Below are positions 1 to 9,511 of a stretch of 64,000 nt of DNA, piece by piece. The position numbers were made by a program, and so were the translations under genes. Position 1 is the first letter of the stretch, and each line of letters opens with the position of its first letter. The stretch comes from CAUZIB01 sp963663925 (lineage in GTDB: Bacteria > Acidobacteriota > Vicinamibacteria > Vicinamibacterales > UBA8438). Location of the stretch: NCBI GenBank assembly GCA_965237405.1, contig OZ250139.1, positions 3,286,001-3,350,000 of the forward strand, read 5' to 3'. The notes under the pieces were generated by a model. That model worked only from the letters and a program-made list of their open reading frames with translations, was not told the origin of the DNA and did no database searches.

Positions 1-1
1 C

Positions 2-121
2 GAAGCACACGCCGACCCTAAGCAGATAGCCGAGCTGGCGCGATCATTGCTCGGGCTTCTCGTGTCATCCGATCGTCAACCCATCTTGCCTACGCTGTCA
101 TTGGCGAAGAAGAAGGTGTGA
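2..121 (+). CDS. C-terminal end of an unknown protein upstream of the retron RT
   Basis: An open frame enters from the window edge and runs 39 codons to a TGA at 119-121. Its end lies one base before the GTG start of the reverse transcriptase, so the two are probably co-transcribed. The visible residues are helical and charged and end in KKKV. I recognise no domain. The position would suit an accessory or effector gene of a retron, but that is inference from context only. Confidence 0.45.
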   Translation, partial: EAHADPKQIAELARSLLGLLVSSDRQPILPTLSLAKKKV

Positions 122-122
122 C

Positions 123-1025
123 GTGTCGACTAGGGAGAGGCATTCCAAGCGGTGGCTGGCCAGGGAACTCGGAGTGCCTGTCTTCGAACTACAGCGACTC
201 GCAACTGATCCAGACGAGTCGCAGTACCAGCCGTTTTTGAAGTCTAAGCCTGGCCGGAAGGCCAGGCTGATCGATAACCCGAAGGGTAATCTCAAGGCCG
301 TACAACGGCGCATCAGGGATCGAATTCTCGTAAATCGGCCGTTGCCTGAGTGGATGCACGGCTGCGTCAAGGGTCGTTCGCCGCTGACGAACGCCACGAT
401 TCATCAGCATGAATCACACATGGCCCAGATTGACGTCAAGGGATTCTTCCCGGCAGTCACGAACTCCATGGTGTACACGCTCTTCCGGCAGATGGGTATG
501 GGCCAGAAGCTCGCAGGGCTGCTCACCCGGCTGACGACGCGCCGTGGACACCTTCCCCAGGGCGCGCCGACGAGCGACCGGCTTGCAAACCTGCACCTCG
601 CAACTGCAGCAAAGCGCCTCGAAACAATTGCAAAGGAGCACGGGCTGACGCTATCCGCCTACGTAGACGACCTGGTGCTTTCTGGGATCGGCTCTCACAA
701 CGCAATCGGCCCGGTCATCGATGCACTTAAGGAGGTGGACCTCGCAGTGAGCCACAATAAATGCGGCAACGCTGGGGCCCGTGTGCCGCGAGTCGTGACT
801 GGATACGTCACGAACGGCCGTCGCTGTCCGAGTGTCAGCCGCAAGGCGCGCAGCAAGATCCGAGCAGCTGTCCACAAGTTGATCTATGCGAAGCGATCCG
901 GGCAAGATGCTGCAGTTATGGAGCGATCTGTCCGTGGCCAGATCGCCCACCTCGCGAGAACCAACAGGGGTTCGGCAGCGAGACTTTACCGCCAGCTGCT
1001 CGAGGCCGGCATCGATTTGAGTTGA
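123..1025 (+). CDS. Retron-type reverse transcriptase
   Basis: The 300-residue protein has the RT palm motifs in order: the retron-associated NAxxH at residues 90-94, the first catalytic Asp in QIDVKGFF (D104), LPQGAPTS at 144-151, the catalytic YVDD box at 180-183, and the retron-associated VTG at 225-227. It is about as long as known retron RTs and has no maturase or endonuclease domain, so a group II intron is unlikely. Retron RTs copy a structured ncRNA (msr-msd) into RNA-linked DNA, usually for phage defence with an effector protein. The GTG start follows the upstream frame directly. The ncRNA usually lies 5' and is probably outside the window. YVDD replaces the commoner YADD. Confidence 0.88.
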   Translation: MSTRERHSKRWLARELGVPVFELQRLATDPDESQYQPFLKSKPGRKARLIDNPKGNLKAVQRRIRDRILVNRPLPEWMHGCVKGRSPLTNATIHQHESHMAQIDVKGFFPAVTNSMVYTLFRQMGMGQKLAGLLTRLTTRRGHLPQGAPTSDRLANLHLATAAKRLETIAKEHGLTLSAYVDDLVLSGIGSHNAIGPVIDALKEVDLAVSHNKCGNAGARVPRVVTGYVTNGRRCPSVSRKARSKIRAAVHKLIYAKRSGQDAAVMERSVRGQIAHLARTNRGSAARLYRQLLEAGIDLS

Positions 1026-1583
1026 GTTTATGAGGCTGTCCATCTCACGCCGCGCGCCGTCAGTTCTGAGGGCATAACTACCAGCTGAAGTCTCGTCCAT
1101 GACTTCTGCAGCCGCGCGGCGGCGGGTCGATTCGGCCGAGGACGTCAGCGGCTCGCGGAGAGTGAATTTGGTCTTACAGAATCCTCATTTGAATCCAGAA
1201 GACCTTCGCCTAGGTCTCCAGTTCTCCAGCACCACCCCAAAACTCGGGATACTTCTTCCTGACGGCTCCAAGAGGCCGGGCGGACCCTCAGATGTCTCAC
1301 CGAGGGTGCAATTAGCAGTCTGATCGCGAAAGCGGCGGAGCCGCAAATGTGGTCATGGGTTAACCAAGTACTCGCCACATTCTGAGCTGCCGCCGAAACG
1401 TCGGTGCTCCGAGACACGGCCGTGCTGGCCAACCAACGCTATTGCTCTGGGAGAGGCCGTACAATAAAAAGGGGCGTGCGCCTTGCCTTTTCGGGTACTC
1501 ATTGAGCGACCGAAGTCGGCTAAGGGGCTGGCCCCGTATAGATCGCGGACGGTTTACCGTCCTGAAACATAGAGTAGCGCCAA
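1026..1583. other. Intergenic stretch after the RT, no convincing gene
   Basis: No frame here looks coding. A short hairpin (GGACGG, loop TTTA, CCGTCC) lies at about 1547-1562, just before the next gene, and another GC hairpin lies near 1330. The stretch could hold a promoter or a structured RNA, but no msr-msd-like pair of inverted repeats is evident by eye. Confidence 0.4.
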
Positions 1584-3155
1584 ATGATCGACAGTGTCAA
1601 TGAGTTTGAAATGCATGTCGGTGCTAGGCTGCTCGACTTCTTCGATTCTAGATCCACGTGGGATCGCAAGCTCTGGAATGTTGGCCTGGTTCTAACGCTC
1701 TCCGAGGTTGTCGAGGCTCTCGAGGGTTATCGGGTTGGCGTGTTGAGCGAGCGGTCCCTTCGGTATCTCCTAGCTCATGCACAGAAGGCTGCTGGAAAAG
1801 ACCCCGGCGCAGGAAGCCCAAAGGAGAGGCAACTCTTGCAGGGCGCCCTGAGTTCCAAGCCGCGGCTAGGAGGGCTTGGCCACCATCTGATCGTTCGACA
1901 AGAAGCAGCGATTCGTCCCGTCTACTTGGATCGGTGGGCAGAGGTTCTCCGGCAAGAGGCTCGGCCTGGGCCAGAACGAACGGCGCACTCGATCGCCTCG
2001 CATCTCTTGGACATCGGCTACAGCTCGGACTATCTGCACTGTTGGTGGAAGTACCGGTTGTTCCACGAAGAGACACGGCGCCCTTTGGCTGACTTGGTCG
2101 ACGACGCCCAAGCGCTCGCGTTGGCGCCGCAGAGAACCTTTGAGGTGCTGGCTCCTGTGTCGAGTGCGATTCACAGGAAACACACGCCACCGGCGGAATG
2201 GCAAACACCACGTGAAGTGTCTCGATGGCTTCGAGAGAACGGCTTTGACACCAGTGGCGTTCGGCAGTCTGGCGGGTTCCTCTTTAGAATCACCGCACTC
2301 GACCCTGGTGCTGCGGTGTCTCGTACGACGGAAATTCTTGATCAGTTGTCAGCTCGGATGGCTGTCGGCACCAAGAGCGAACGCACTGCTCGACCATGTG
2401 TGGGTCAAGGGCGATGGCGAGCCGCGCCGCGTCGACAGCGTACGTCGTGGAGTCTTGGTAGAGGCGCTCGAACGCGAGAATCAGCTCTACGATGCCACTT
2501 CGTTTGGAGGAATTCATGCGGCTATCGAACTCCTCGCGCATCTTCAAATCAGCTCCTCCGGTGCAGCTGTCGCCGGTGGATGGGCGGCGATTGAAGCGCT
2601 GCTGAGTGAGCCGAGCGACCGAGCTGGCGCCGCTGAGCGCCTAGCCATGCTGGTGGCGTGCTCGATTCTTAGAGCGGAGTTGACGAGGCTCTCCTACGCC
2701 TTACCCAGGACGTCGCTTTCAGCCGAACTTCGGAGTGTTAACTCGAATCAGGCCCGTTGTGACATCGTTGCTAGCGCAATCGCTGAAAGTCGGATCGACT
2801 CCTCAACTCTGCCGCCATCGGATCGTGCCGCATTGGCCAGAATCTCGGAGTTACTGTCCAATCCGGCTGCTGCCCTCGATACCGTGTGTACTACGCGTCG
2901 ATAGCGTTTCGACGCCTGTATCGCCAACGGAACATCGTTCTTCACTGGGGCCGGACTGATGGTGTGGCCCTGCAGGCCAGCTTGCGGACGGCTGCACCCC
3001 TTGTGGGTGCAGGAATAGACCGCATCATTCATGCTCACTACGTCGATGGTCTGTCCCCGCTTCAACTGGTGGCAAGGGCCAAGGTATCGCTGGCAACCGT
3101 CGGCACGAAAAGCGGTCCCGCCTGCACTCGACTGCTGAACGTCTGCAAGACATAG
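1584..3155 (+). pseudogene. Frameshifted gene with C-terminal HEPN-like motif
   Basis: Three successive open segments read as one protein of about 520 residues: frame 3 from 1584 to about 2350, frame 1 to about 2880, then frame 3 again to 3155. The last segment contains RQRNIVLH at about 2922-2945, an Rx4H signature of HEPN ribonuclease-type domains, in a helical context typical of ApeA-like HEPN ends. The N-terminal 250 residues are helical with no recognised domain. The gene lies 558 bp downstream of the retron RT, so it could be a linked defence effector. The two frameshifts make it a pseudogene or a region with sequencing errors. The 3' end runs into a res-like segment shared with 56.7 kb. 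Confidence 0.6.
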
Positions 3156-3250
3156 AATCAGACACGGGATACGAACACACGGCGGCGCGCGCCGGATGGG
3201 GTCCTCGCCCGTCTGTCGCAAACGGCCGTTTACGATACAGGCGGATCGGC
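3156..3250. repeat. res-like segment repeated (inverted) at 56.69-56.79 kb
   Basis: About 95 bp here matches, in inverted orientation, the sequence just upstream of the decayed resolvase at 56.69 kb. The core is a 24-bp imperfect palindrome at 3214-3237, TGTCGCAAACG GC CGTTTACGATA. No resolvase gene lies beside this copy, so it looks like a resolution site left by a lost transposon. Confidence 0.55.
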
Positions 3251-3262
3251 TCCGTCCACGTC

Positions 3263-3904
3263 TCAAAGCACGTCCCGCGTCTGCCCGTGCCGGTGTTTGA
3301 ACTGTACCGGCCAGGCGCGCTTGTGGACCTGCGTGAACTCATCGACGCTCGTCAAGCACTTCAGCGACCGGCCATCCGCGCACGTGTCAAAGACGAAGTC
3401 ATAGGCCCACACGTGATTCCTCGCGGTCGGGGGCGGCGGCCGAGGGCGACGCGTGGCCACCCGCCGACGCGGGCGCCGACGCGGCACGTGCAGGCCCGCC
3501 TGGCGCCACAGCCGATAGGTCTGTTCGGCACGCATCGTGGGCCCCCGGCGCGCGAGACAGATCCGGATCTTCCGGTAGCCGTACCGCGGATACTGGCCCG
3601 CGAGCTCACGCATGACCGCCAGGGCCGGCGCACACGTGCGCCTACCATTTTTTCGCGTGATCTCCTGGCGCACGTCGATCTCAAGATCCCGATCGGCTAC
3701 CATCTTCTTCAGCCGACCGTTCTCCTGCTCGAGCTGGCGCAGGCGCTTCACGTAGGCCGGTTCCAGCGTCCCGAAGTGTTTGCGACAGCTGTAGATTGTC
3801 TGGGCGCTCACGCCGTGCCGCTTGGCGACCTCCGGCACCGGCCGCCGGTCGGCCTCCCGGAGGATCGTGACCATCTGCTCTTCGGTAAATCGGGTCTTCT
3901 TCAT
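3263..3904 (-). pseudogene. IS3-family transposase, N-terminal part, broken
   Basis: Reading starts at MKKTRFTEEQM, the usual start of IS3 (IS407/IS51-type) OrfA. The HTH, a leucine-rich coiled coil (about residues 55-75) and the OrfB start (RYGYRKI) follow. The first DDE Asp region, NHVWAYDFVFD, is present, but the frame leaves the family at about 3300 and stops at 3263. The second Asp and the Glu are missing, so the copy is inactive. OrfA and OrfB run in one frame. It lies directly downstream of the res-like segment. Confidence 0.8.
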
Positions 3905-3931
3905 GGCTCCTCCTTGCCCGGAGGACGCCAT

Positions 3932-4313
3932 TCTCTCAAGCGTCAGCTGGTTCGAAAAATGGCAGGCAGGTCACAGGCACTAGGTGAAGGGAGTGTTGCC
4001 TACCCTACGCGGACAAGTACGGCGTGAGCCTGCAGGCCCTAACGCTGCGGATCTGGAGCGTCGTCAAAGACGCGCTGTTCTGAGCATGTATCTTCGGCTT
4101 CTCGCCGGGCATCTCTCGAAGCGCGGATCCACAACTCTTGACAATATCTCGCTCGCCCCAGCCAATCACGGGTCGGCACTGGCGGTCCTTGGCAAAGAGC
4201 GAGTCGGCCGCATCAAGTCTTGGTTTTCCGGCGTCAGAACCCGGACAGCGCGTGCTCGACAAGGGCACGGCGGTGGGACTTTCGTCGCATCGCGGTGTTC
4301 ACGAAGCGGCGTT
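3932..4313. other. Region without a recognisable gene
   Basis: About 380 bp separate the IS3 fragment from the next gene. Short frames occur on both strands but none resembles a family I know. It probably holds gene debris around the IS3 end. Confidence 0.35.
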
Positions 4314-5069
4314 TCAAACCGGCGGAAGACCCGACAATGATATCTGCGGGAGAACTCTATCAGGGGAGTGAGCCCTTTCTGCTGTCCGGCGAATAACCGC
4401 TTTAATCGCTTGCTCTAGAAAACGCTGTTCCGTAGCTGTCAGATCAGTGTCTTTACCGCTCGCCTTTCTCGCTTGCCGACCGCCTTTCTCAGAGGAAAGG
4501 CGTTTGATTTTCGTTCCGACATTGTTTGAGAGATCAGTTTTTGCTATTGGGCTGCCTTTAATCATTGACCAACAAAAATAGGCCATGCTCGTAAGCGGTT
4601 CTCTGCGCTGGCAATAACCCATGTAGCGGTCATACATGGTCTGCACATCAGGGGTGATCGTGACTCTGACTCCAGATGGCGGTGCGGGATAATGTGTCTT
4701 GACAACGGTAGCCCCTATTGTGACGGTCGGAGAGCCTGCCCGGACGTGCATGGAGATGCTCTTCACCCCAGGAACCGGCAGTGGCGGCTTTCGGTCTTCA
4801 ATGTGCGCTCTCCTGAAGTTCAACGTAAAAGAATCCGGTCCACCTTCAAGGCAGGCGTTGAACTCCCACTCGCGGATGTAGTCTTCAACGGCTTTTCGTG
4901 CGGCGTTTTTTGTTGCGTAGTGTGTCTTGAATTCAAAGCACACTTGCTCATCCGCAATCTTGAGACGAAATCCTTTTTCTTCGTGATCACTTGGTTTCAC
5001 CTCACGATAATCAACCGACTGACCATGGCCGATTTGGTAGAACAGTGCAACTACATGAGGGTCGTTCAT
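4314..5069 (-). CDS. Conserved hypothetical protein, 251 aa
   Basis: A complete 251-residue frame starting MNDPHVVALFYQI. It has alternating strand-like segments in the first 140 residues, then TPDVQTMYDRYMGYCQRREPL, a helical stretch, and a basic C-terminal part (KIKRLSSEKGGRQARKA). I recall proteins of this type as widespread uncharacterised singletons, and no catalytic motif is visible. Its GC content is lower than that of its neighbours, which suggests separate acquisition. It is flanked by IS3 fragments on both sides and has no operon partner. Function unknown. Confidence 0.7.
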   Translation of the reverse strand: MNDPHVVALFYQIGHGQSVDYREVKPSDHEEKGFRLKIADEQVCFEFKTHYATKNAARKAVEDYIREWEFNACLEGGPDSFTLNFRRAHIEDRKPPLPVPGVKSISMHVRAGSPTVTIGATVVKTHYPAPPSGVRVTITPDVQTMYDRYMGYCQRREPLTSMAYFCWSMIKGSPIAKTDLSNNVGTKIKRLSSEKGGRQARKASGKDTDLTATEQRFLEQAIKAVIRRTAERAHSPDRVLPQISLSGLPPV

Positions 5070-5222
5070 CGAATCCCGCTGGCTGGTCTTGATCTACCGG
5101 CTTTCCTCGGACCAGTGATTACTGGAGAACAGCGCCGGCGAAAGTTCTTCGTGCGTGTCCGTATTCTTCCTGGTCAGCGCGAGCTGGCATCGCCGGCGAG
5201 CGCCCCCCGTCATCCGAGCCAG

Positions 5223-5440
5223 CACTGAGCTGCGCCTTGAACTCGGCTGGCGTCGGATAGCCTAAGCTCGAGTGTGGCCGTACCTCGTTATCGTGCTATC
5301 GCCACTGCTCGATCCCCGCCTTCGCGTCCATGCGGTTCCGAAACCACTGGAGGCTCAGAAACTCGTCGCGGAACTTTCCGTTGAACAATCCGTTGGTGGC
5401 ATTCTGCCACGGTTTCCCCGGATCGATCCGCGCTGCGGGC
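5223..5440 (-). pseudogene. IS3-family transposase C-terminal fragment
   Basis: Reading the minus strand gives the end of an IS3 integrase core: PGKPWQNATN, FNGKFRDEFLSLQWFRNR, then EVRPHSSLGYPTPAEFKAQL. An in-frame TAG interrupts it at the position of a conserved Tyr (WR*HDNEV), and the usual NESFNG Glu is changed. It belongs to the same broad group as the fragment at 3.3-3.9 kb, but the order of the two halves shows they are not simply one split copy. Confidence 0.7.
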
Positions 5441-5503
5441 TCCAAGACTGAGATCGGCGTTTGCCCGCGGCACCCCGGCTGACGAACTGACCTTATCGCC
5501 CCC

Positions 5504-6520
5504 TTAAATCCCGATTTTATCGATATCCTCGACGGTCACCTCGTCGGCCGTCCGGTCGTAGAGCTTGGTCGTGCGCGGGCTCTCATGGGCGGCGATGGCC
5601 TGGGCGCGCTCGAGCGTGCCGCCATTGAGCAGATACGCGGTGATGCCCGTGGCCCGGAAGGTGTGGCAATTGGCCTCGCCGAGCCCGACGGTCTTGACGC
5701 GCCGCTTGATCATCCGGAACACATCCACCCGGCTCAGCCGGCGCGCGCCCATCCCGCCGGCCCGCGGCATCGAGCGCCACAGGGGGGAATCTTTCTCGGC
5801 CGCGATCCCGGCCGCGGCGAGATAGGCCTCCGCCTTGTGGTGGACCGGCACGGCGTGGTGCTTCTCGCCTTTTTCCTGGAGCCGCAGCCACCAGCGCTTC
5901 CCCTGCTGGTAGTAATCCTCGATGCGCATCCCGACGACGGCCGAAACGCGCGCAAAGCTGTAGACCATCACGGCCAGCAGCGCGCGATCGCGCAGGCCGC
6001 GGAGGGTCGACGTGTCGATGGTGTCCAGCAGCTGCCGCGCTTCGGCGGGCTGCAGTACCGGCGTCTTGCCGGTCCTGACGACGTGGGTTGGCCCGCGCAC
6101 CGAGGTGGCCGGGTTGGTGGGTATCACCTGGCCGGTCACCAGCCAATCGCACAGCCTGCGGATGGCGGCCAAGTGCTGCTTGATCGTGGGGGCGCGATAC
6201 AGGCTTTGCATCTCTTCGATGTAGGTGGCCACGGCGATCGGCGACAGCTCGGCGAGCGCGAGCCCGCGCGCGTCACATCAGGTGAAGAACCGCGTCACGG
6301 CCGCGGTGTACGCCGCACGTGTGTGCGGGTTGCGGATCTGGGCGGTGAAAAATTCCACGGTCCGCTCGGCGGCCTGCGGCCCGGCGCGCCGAATGGTGGC
6401 CGGGAGGCCTTCGATCTGCCAGCCACCGGGCAGGACGAGCGCTGCGGGCGGCGCGGCCGCCGGCGCCAGAGCCTCCGGCGGCGGTAGGGCCGGCGCGGGT
6501 GGGGGAGTCGTCTGGGTCAT
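5504..6520 (-). pseudogene. Tyrosine recombinase (XerC/D-like) with one in-frame TGA
   Basis: From ATG at 6520 the frame encodes a proline/alanine-rich leader, a SAM-like N-terminal core-binding domain (NPHTRAAYTAAVTRFF), then a TGA at 6278-6280, and continues in the same frame through the catalytic domain to 5504. Motifs include the Arg region FARVSAVVGMRIED, HTFRATGITAYL, AHESPRTTKLYDRT (second His and Tyr nucleophile). Relatives have Trp at the stop position (FFAWCD), so TGG to TGA is the likely change. The catalytic part could still be made from an internal start. Such proteins cut and rejoin DNA and often mark mobile islands. Confidence 0.82.
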
Positions 6521-6708
6521 CCGCTTAATCGTAACATAACGTCCTTTATGTTACGTGTTTAGGCCTCGTTTTAAGACACCCGCGACCATGACAGGGGAAG
6601 GGGCGACGTCCCCTTCGAACCCCCACCAAGAGCCCGATACCCCGTGGCGGGCGTTCGCCAAGAGCATGTAGCCGCCGTGTCACGTGGGCACGTGGTTAGG
6701 TTGATATA
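6521..6708. other. Intergenic region upstream of toxin-antitoxin pair
   Basis: No coding signal. A TATAGT hexamer at 6705-6710 directly abuts the operator palindrome and may be the -10 box of the toxin-antitoxin promoter. Confidence 0.35.
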
Positions 6709-6726
6709 GTAGCCACTAGTGGCTAC
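6709..6726. promoter_or_regulatory. Perfect 18-bp operator palindrome of the Phd/PIN module
   Basis: GTAGCCACTAGTGGCTAC is its own reverse complement. It lies one base before the ATG at 6728 and touches a possible -10 box at 6705-6710. Antitoxins of this class repress their own operons by binding such sites. Confidence 0.7.
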
Positions 6727-6727
6727 C

Positions 6728-7027
6728 ATGTCACACATGAGATCGGTTGGAATCAAGATGCTCAACAACCGTCTCAGCGAGTACGTGCGGCTGGCGGCAT
6801 CGGGCGAAACCGTTCTGGTGACAGACCGTGACCGAGTCGTCGCGGAAATCGGGCCACCGCGAGAAACCAGGAGCCCGATTCTTGCCGACGTGCGCCTGGC
6901 TGAGGCGGTGCGCAAAGGCTGGTTGACGCCCCCGGTGCTGCTCGTTGGGGAGCCTCCTCTGCCAGCACCGGTGGCACCACTCCGAGACCTTCTCGCTGAA
7001 TTAGCTGGTGATCGAAGCGAACGGTGA
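6728..7027 (+). CDS. Phd/YefM-family antitoxin
   Basis: The protein of about 99 residues begins MRSVGIKMLNNRLSEYVRLAASGETVLVTDRDRVVAEIGPP, the classic Phd/YefM N-terminal DNA-binding fold, followed by a flexible C-terminal tail that should wrap the toxin. A GTG at 6719 is in frame but lies inside the operator, so ATG 6728 (or 6737) is the better start. Its last four bases overlap the PIN toxin start (GTGA), so the pair is translationally coupled. It should neutralise the toxin and autoregulate through the palindrome at 6709-6726. Confidence 0.85.
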   Translation: MSHMRSVGIKMLNNRLSEYVRLAASGETVLVTDRDRVVAEIGPPRETRSPILADVRLAEAVRKGWLTPPVLLVGEPPLPAPVAPLRDLLAELAGDRSER

Positions 7028-7425
7028 TCTATCTCGATACCTCGGTTGTGCTGGCCCAGCTGCTGACCGAAGACCACCGTCCGCCCGCCGCGCTTTGGAG
7101 CGAGACCCTAGTGTCCAGCCGGTTGATGGAGTACGAGATCTGGACCCGGCTGCACGCGCGCACGCTTGCCGATTCCCACGGCGAGGCGGCCCGCCGCCTC
7201 ATCGGACGAATCGCGCTGTTAGAGCTGTCTCCACCGGTGCTTGAACGCGCGCTGGAGGCCTTTCCCGAGTCTGTTCCCGTACGCACGCTCGATGCCCTAC
7301 ATCTGGCGTCCTGCGAATATCTGCGCCACCAAGGCCAGTCGATCGCACTGGCCAGCTACGACCACCGGATGACTGCCATCGCCCGTGCCATAAACATCCC
7401 CCTCTTTGACTTGGAACCTTCCTGA
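7024..7425 (+). CDS. PIN-domain toxin (VapC-like ribonuclease)
   Basis: The 133-residue protein begins MIYLDTSVVLAQLL with the first acidic residue (D5). It carries an acidic residue in SSRLMEYEIWTR, the third in RTLDALHLAS, and a fourth in ALASYDHRMTAIA. These are the four metal-binding positions of PIN ribonucleases. VapC-like toxins cleave tRNA or rRNA. It starts with GTG and overlaps its antitoxin by 4 bp. The length is normal and no lesion is visible. Confidence 0.88.
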   Translation: MIYLDTSVVLAQLLTEDHRPPAALWSETLVSSRLMEYEIWTRLHARTLADSHGEAARRLIGRIALLELSPPVLERALEAFPESVPVRTLDALHLASCEYLRHQGQSIALASYDHRMTAIARAINIPLFDLEPS

Positions 7426-7512
7426 ATCTCAGTTACGGGAGCGATGGGGAATGAAGAGCAAAGACGAACAGCTGCATGCGATCCGCTCGGCACCTGACGC
7501 GCCAGAACACCT

Positions 7513-8295
7513 ATGAACGATAACCGCCCATCCTTGCCGAGTTTGGAACAATGTGTCGAATCCATCGAAGCCGCGTACGCGCGGCTCGGCCACCAGCTCG
7601 GCTGGCGGTTCCTGGTTGGACCTCGACGCACGTTCACGGCGGACACCCAGTTCGCGTTCATCACGTTGAATCCTGGGGGCAAGCATGAAAACCTCGCATA
7701 CCCGAGGTCGAGTTCGGAAAACGGTAGCGCGTACTGGATCGAGTCCTGGAAGGGGTACCCCGTCGGCACCGCTCCGCTGCAGTTTCAGATTCAGGAGATC
7801 TTCGACAGAATAGCGCGCGTCGTTGGTGTGACCGAACCCACGCGCGACTTCGTCGAGACGCGCGTATTGACAGCGTATTTTGTGCCCTTCCGGTCGCCCA
7901 ATCTCGCCGCGCTGCATCGGCGCAGGGAAACCATTGCGTACGCGCGCCAGCTCTGGTCCGAAATCCTCGCCTCGTGGACGCCGAAAACGATCATGACGAT
8001 CGACAGAGAAACGTTTCAGAACCTGCGTGGAATCATGTCGGCCCGTCCAGTGATCGAGCACCGACGGTTTCCGACCGGCTGGGGACATTACACAGCGGAG
8101 GCCCTCCGCTTCGGGGTGGCAGAGCGTCGAGGGGCGGTGACGCTCGCTCGGTTGCCGCACCTGTCCAGGTTTCACCTGATGTCGAACGAGACGTACCGCC
8201 GGCCAGTCCATGAGTTTCTTGATTACGTGTATGCGCACCATGCCGTGAGAACGCAACGCAGCCACACACGCCTCAGGCCCGCGCCCGCGACGTAG
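7513..8295 (+). CDS. Uracil-DNA-glycosylase-fold-like protein
   Basis: A 260-residue protein. The segment QFAFITLNPGG (about residues 46-56) matches motif 1 of the UDG superfamily (GxNPG-like), and ARLPHLSRFHL near residue 216 resembles the motif 2 His/Pro loop (LPHPS). Such enzymes remove uracil or damaged bases, but the family also contains members without known activity. It lies 87 bp after the PIN toxin and has its own short leader. A relation to phage defence, as for some island-borne UDG-like proteins, is inference. Confidence 0.55.
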   Translation: MNDNRPSLPSLEQCVESIEAAYARLGHQLGWRFLVGPRRTFTADTQFAFITLNPGGKHENLAYPRSSSENGSAYWIESWKGYPVGTAPLQFQIQEIFDRIARVVGVTEPTRDFVETRVLTAYFVPFRSPNLAALHRRRETIAYARQLWSEILASWTPKTIMTIDRETFQNLRGIMSARPVIEHRRFPTGWGHYTAEALRFGVAERRGAVTLARLPHLSRFHLMSNETYRRPVHEFLDYVYAHHAVRTQRSHTRLRPAPAT

Positions 8296-8387
8296 TAGCT
8301 TCAGAACTAGCCGAGCACCCTGGTCTGACCGGCACTTTCTATACCAGCGGGAATGAGAGATAACCCCTGGAACGAAAGGAGTCGGAC

Positions 8388-8460
8388 ATGACGAAGAAAA
8401 GGCATACCCCTGAGCAGATCGTGACGCTGCTGCGGCAGGTGGAAGTGGCCGATGGCCTAC
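8388..8460 (+). pseudogene. IS3-family OrfA, first 23 codons only
   Basis: MTKKRHTPEQIVTLLRQVEVA is the start of IS3-type OrfA, preceded by an IS3-like leader at about 8320-8387. The match stops abruptly near 8460, where unrelated sequence begins. Only the left end of the element is left. Confidence 0.7.
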
Positions 8461-8661
8461 AGCCTGGCGATACCACAGCCATCGGCATCGCGATCGCCGG
8501 TATCACCCGTGATGTAGACTCTCATTCCCACTGGTACAAAACATCGGGCAGGCCAACCCTTCTGGCGGCACGCGATGCCGGTTACAGGTGGATTGGTATC
8601 GAGGATGCCGTCCGGATGGTGTTCGAACACCCGTGGCACATTGTGGTTCTTCTTCGAATTG

Positions 8662-9473
8662 TCAACCGGCCGGTAGCTCGAACCCGATCTGGTTAGCGTC
8701 AATCAAGTCGGTGGCGTGCTGTACTCCAACGGCGACAGCGATACCGGTGTTCTCCCTCACGCTACCCCAATGATTACCATCAGCGTCGTTTAAGACTCGG
8801 TTGTGGTAGATGTATCCGGTGACGACTCCTGCCACGCGGAGTTCATGTGGATCCCCGCCCCCTGCTGTGGATGGAACACGACCGGACCTCCGCTAAACCC
8901 TTCATTCGCATGCGTATCAATGTAGATCTTCTTGACGTCACCGAATGCGAACGCGCTGATGATCCCCGACTTCACGAACGGAATAGGCAGGCCCAGGTTG
9001 ATTTCCTCGCCGCCGCTGTCATGGCCGTGCGGGAACCCAAGGATGTACACTTGCTGCCCGTAGTAGGTGTGGCTTGAGTCTGCTGTCTCTAGTAGATGCA
9101 TGGGCGAGATCTGAAATAGTGGGGCCAATACGGCTACATCCACTTCGCCTTCACCGACTCCCACGACGTTGACAGCTAGGGCCTTCCACTGTTCCTCATG
9201 CCAAATACTGAGACTCCCCACAGACACACTCTCGATCACGTGACGTGCCGTGACGAGGTACTGCCGACCAGCGCGGTCGATGGTGAACGCTGTACCTTGC
9301 GACTCACCCCGCTGGATCTTAAACACCCGCTGTATAACGTTGCTTGTCACCATACTCTGTCCCTCAACCCGATACTGTGTTTCGGCGTCTACGGCGGACA
9401 GGAAGTCAGGAAGAAGGGTCGAGGCGCCGGTGGCGACCCCCAACTTGACGATGTCACGACGGCTGAGCTTCAT
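8662..9473 (-). pseudogene. Tat-type exported trypsin-like serine protease, frameshifted near its end
   Basis: From ATG 9473 (good GAAGGGA ribosome site) the protein begins MKLSRRDIVKLGVATGASTLL, a twin-arginine-type signal. The catalytic triad follows as TARHVIES (His), VDVAVLAP (Asp) and GFSGGPV (Ser). A one-base loss near 8840 sends the frame to a stop at 8790. In the other frame the protein continues AGVVTGYIYHNRVLND to ELPAG and a TGA at 8662-8664. The lesion is after the catalytic Ser, so partial activity is conceivable. It is probably a periplasmic or secreted S1-like protease. Confidence 0.75.
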
Positions 9474-9511
9474 CACGGTCCCTTCACCCCGGACAGATTG
9501 CAGACAGGTGG

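Noticed and set aside
1026..1583. Retron msr-msd downstream of the RT
   Set aside because: No long inverted repeat flanking a branching G is apparent and known msr-msd lie 5' of the RT, which is outside the window.
6278..6280. UGA read as Trp (code change) in the recombinase
   Set aside because: Many other genes here end with TGA at family-typical positions, and other internal stops are TAG.
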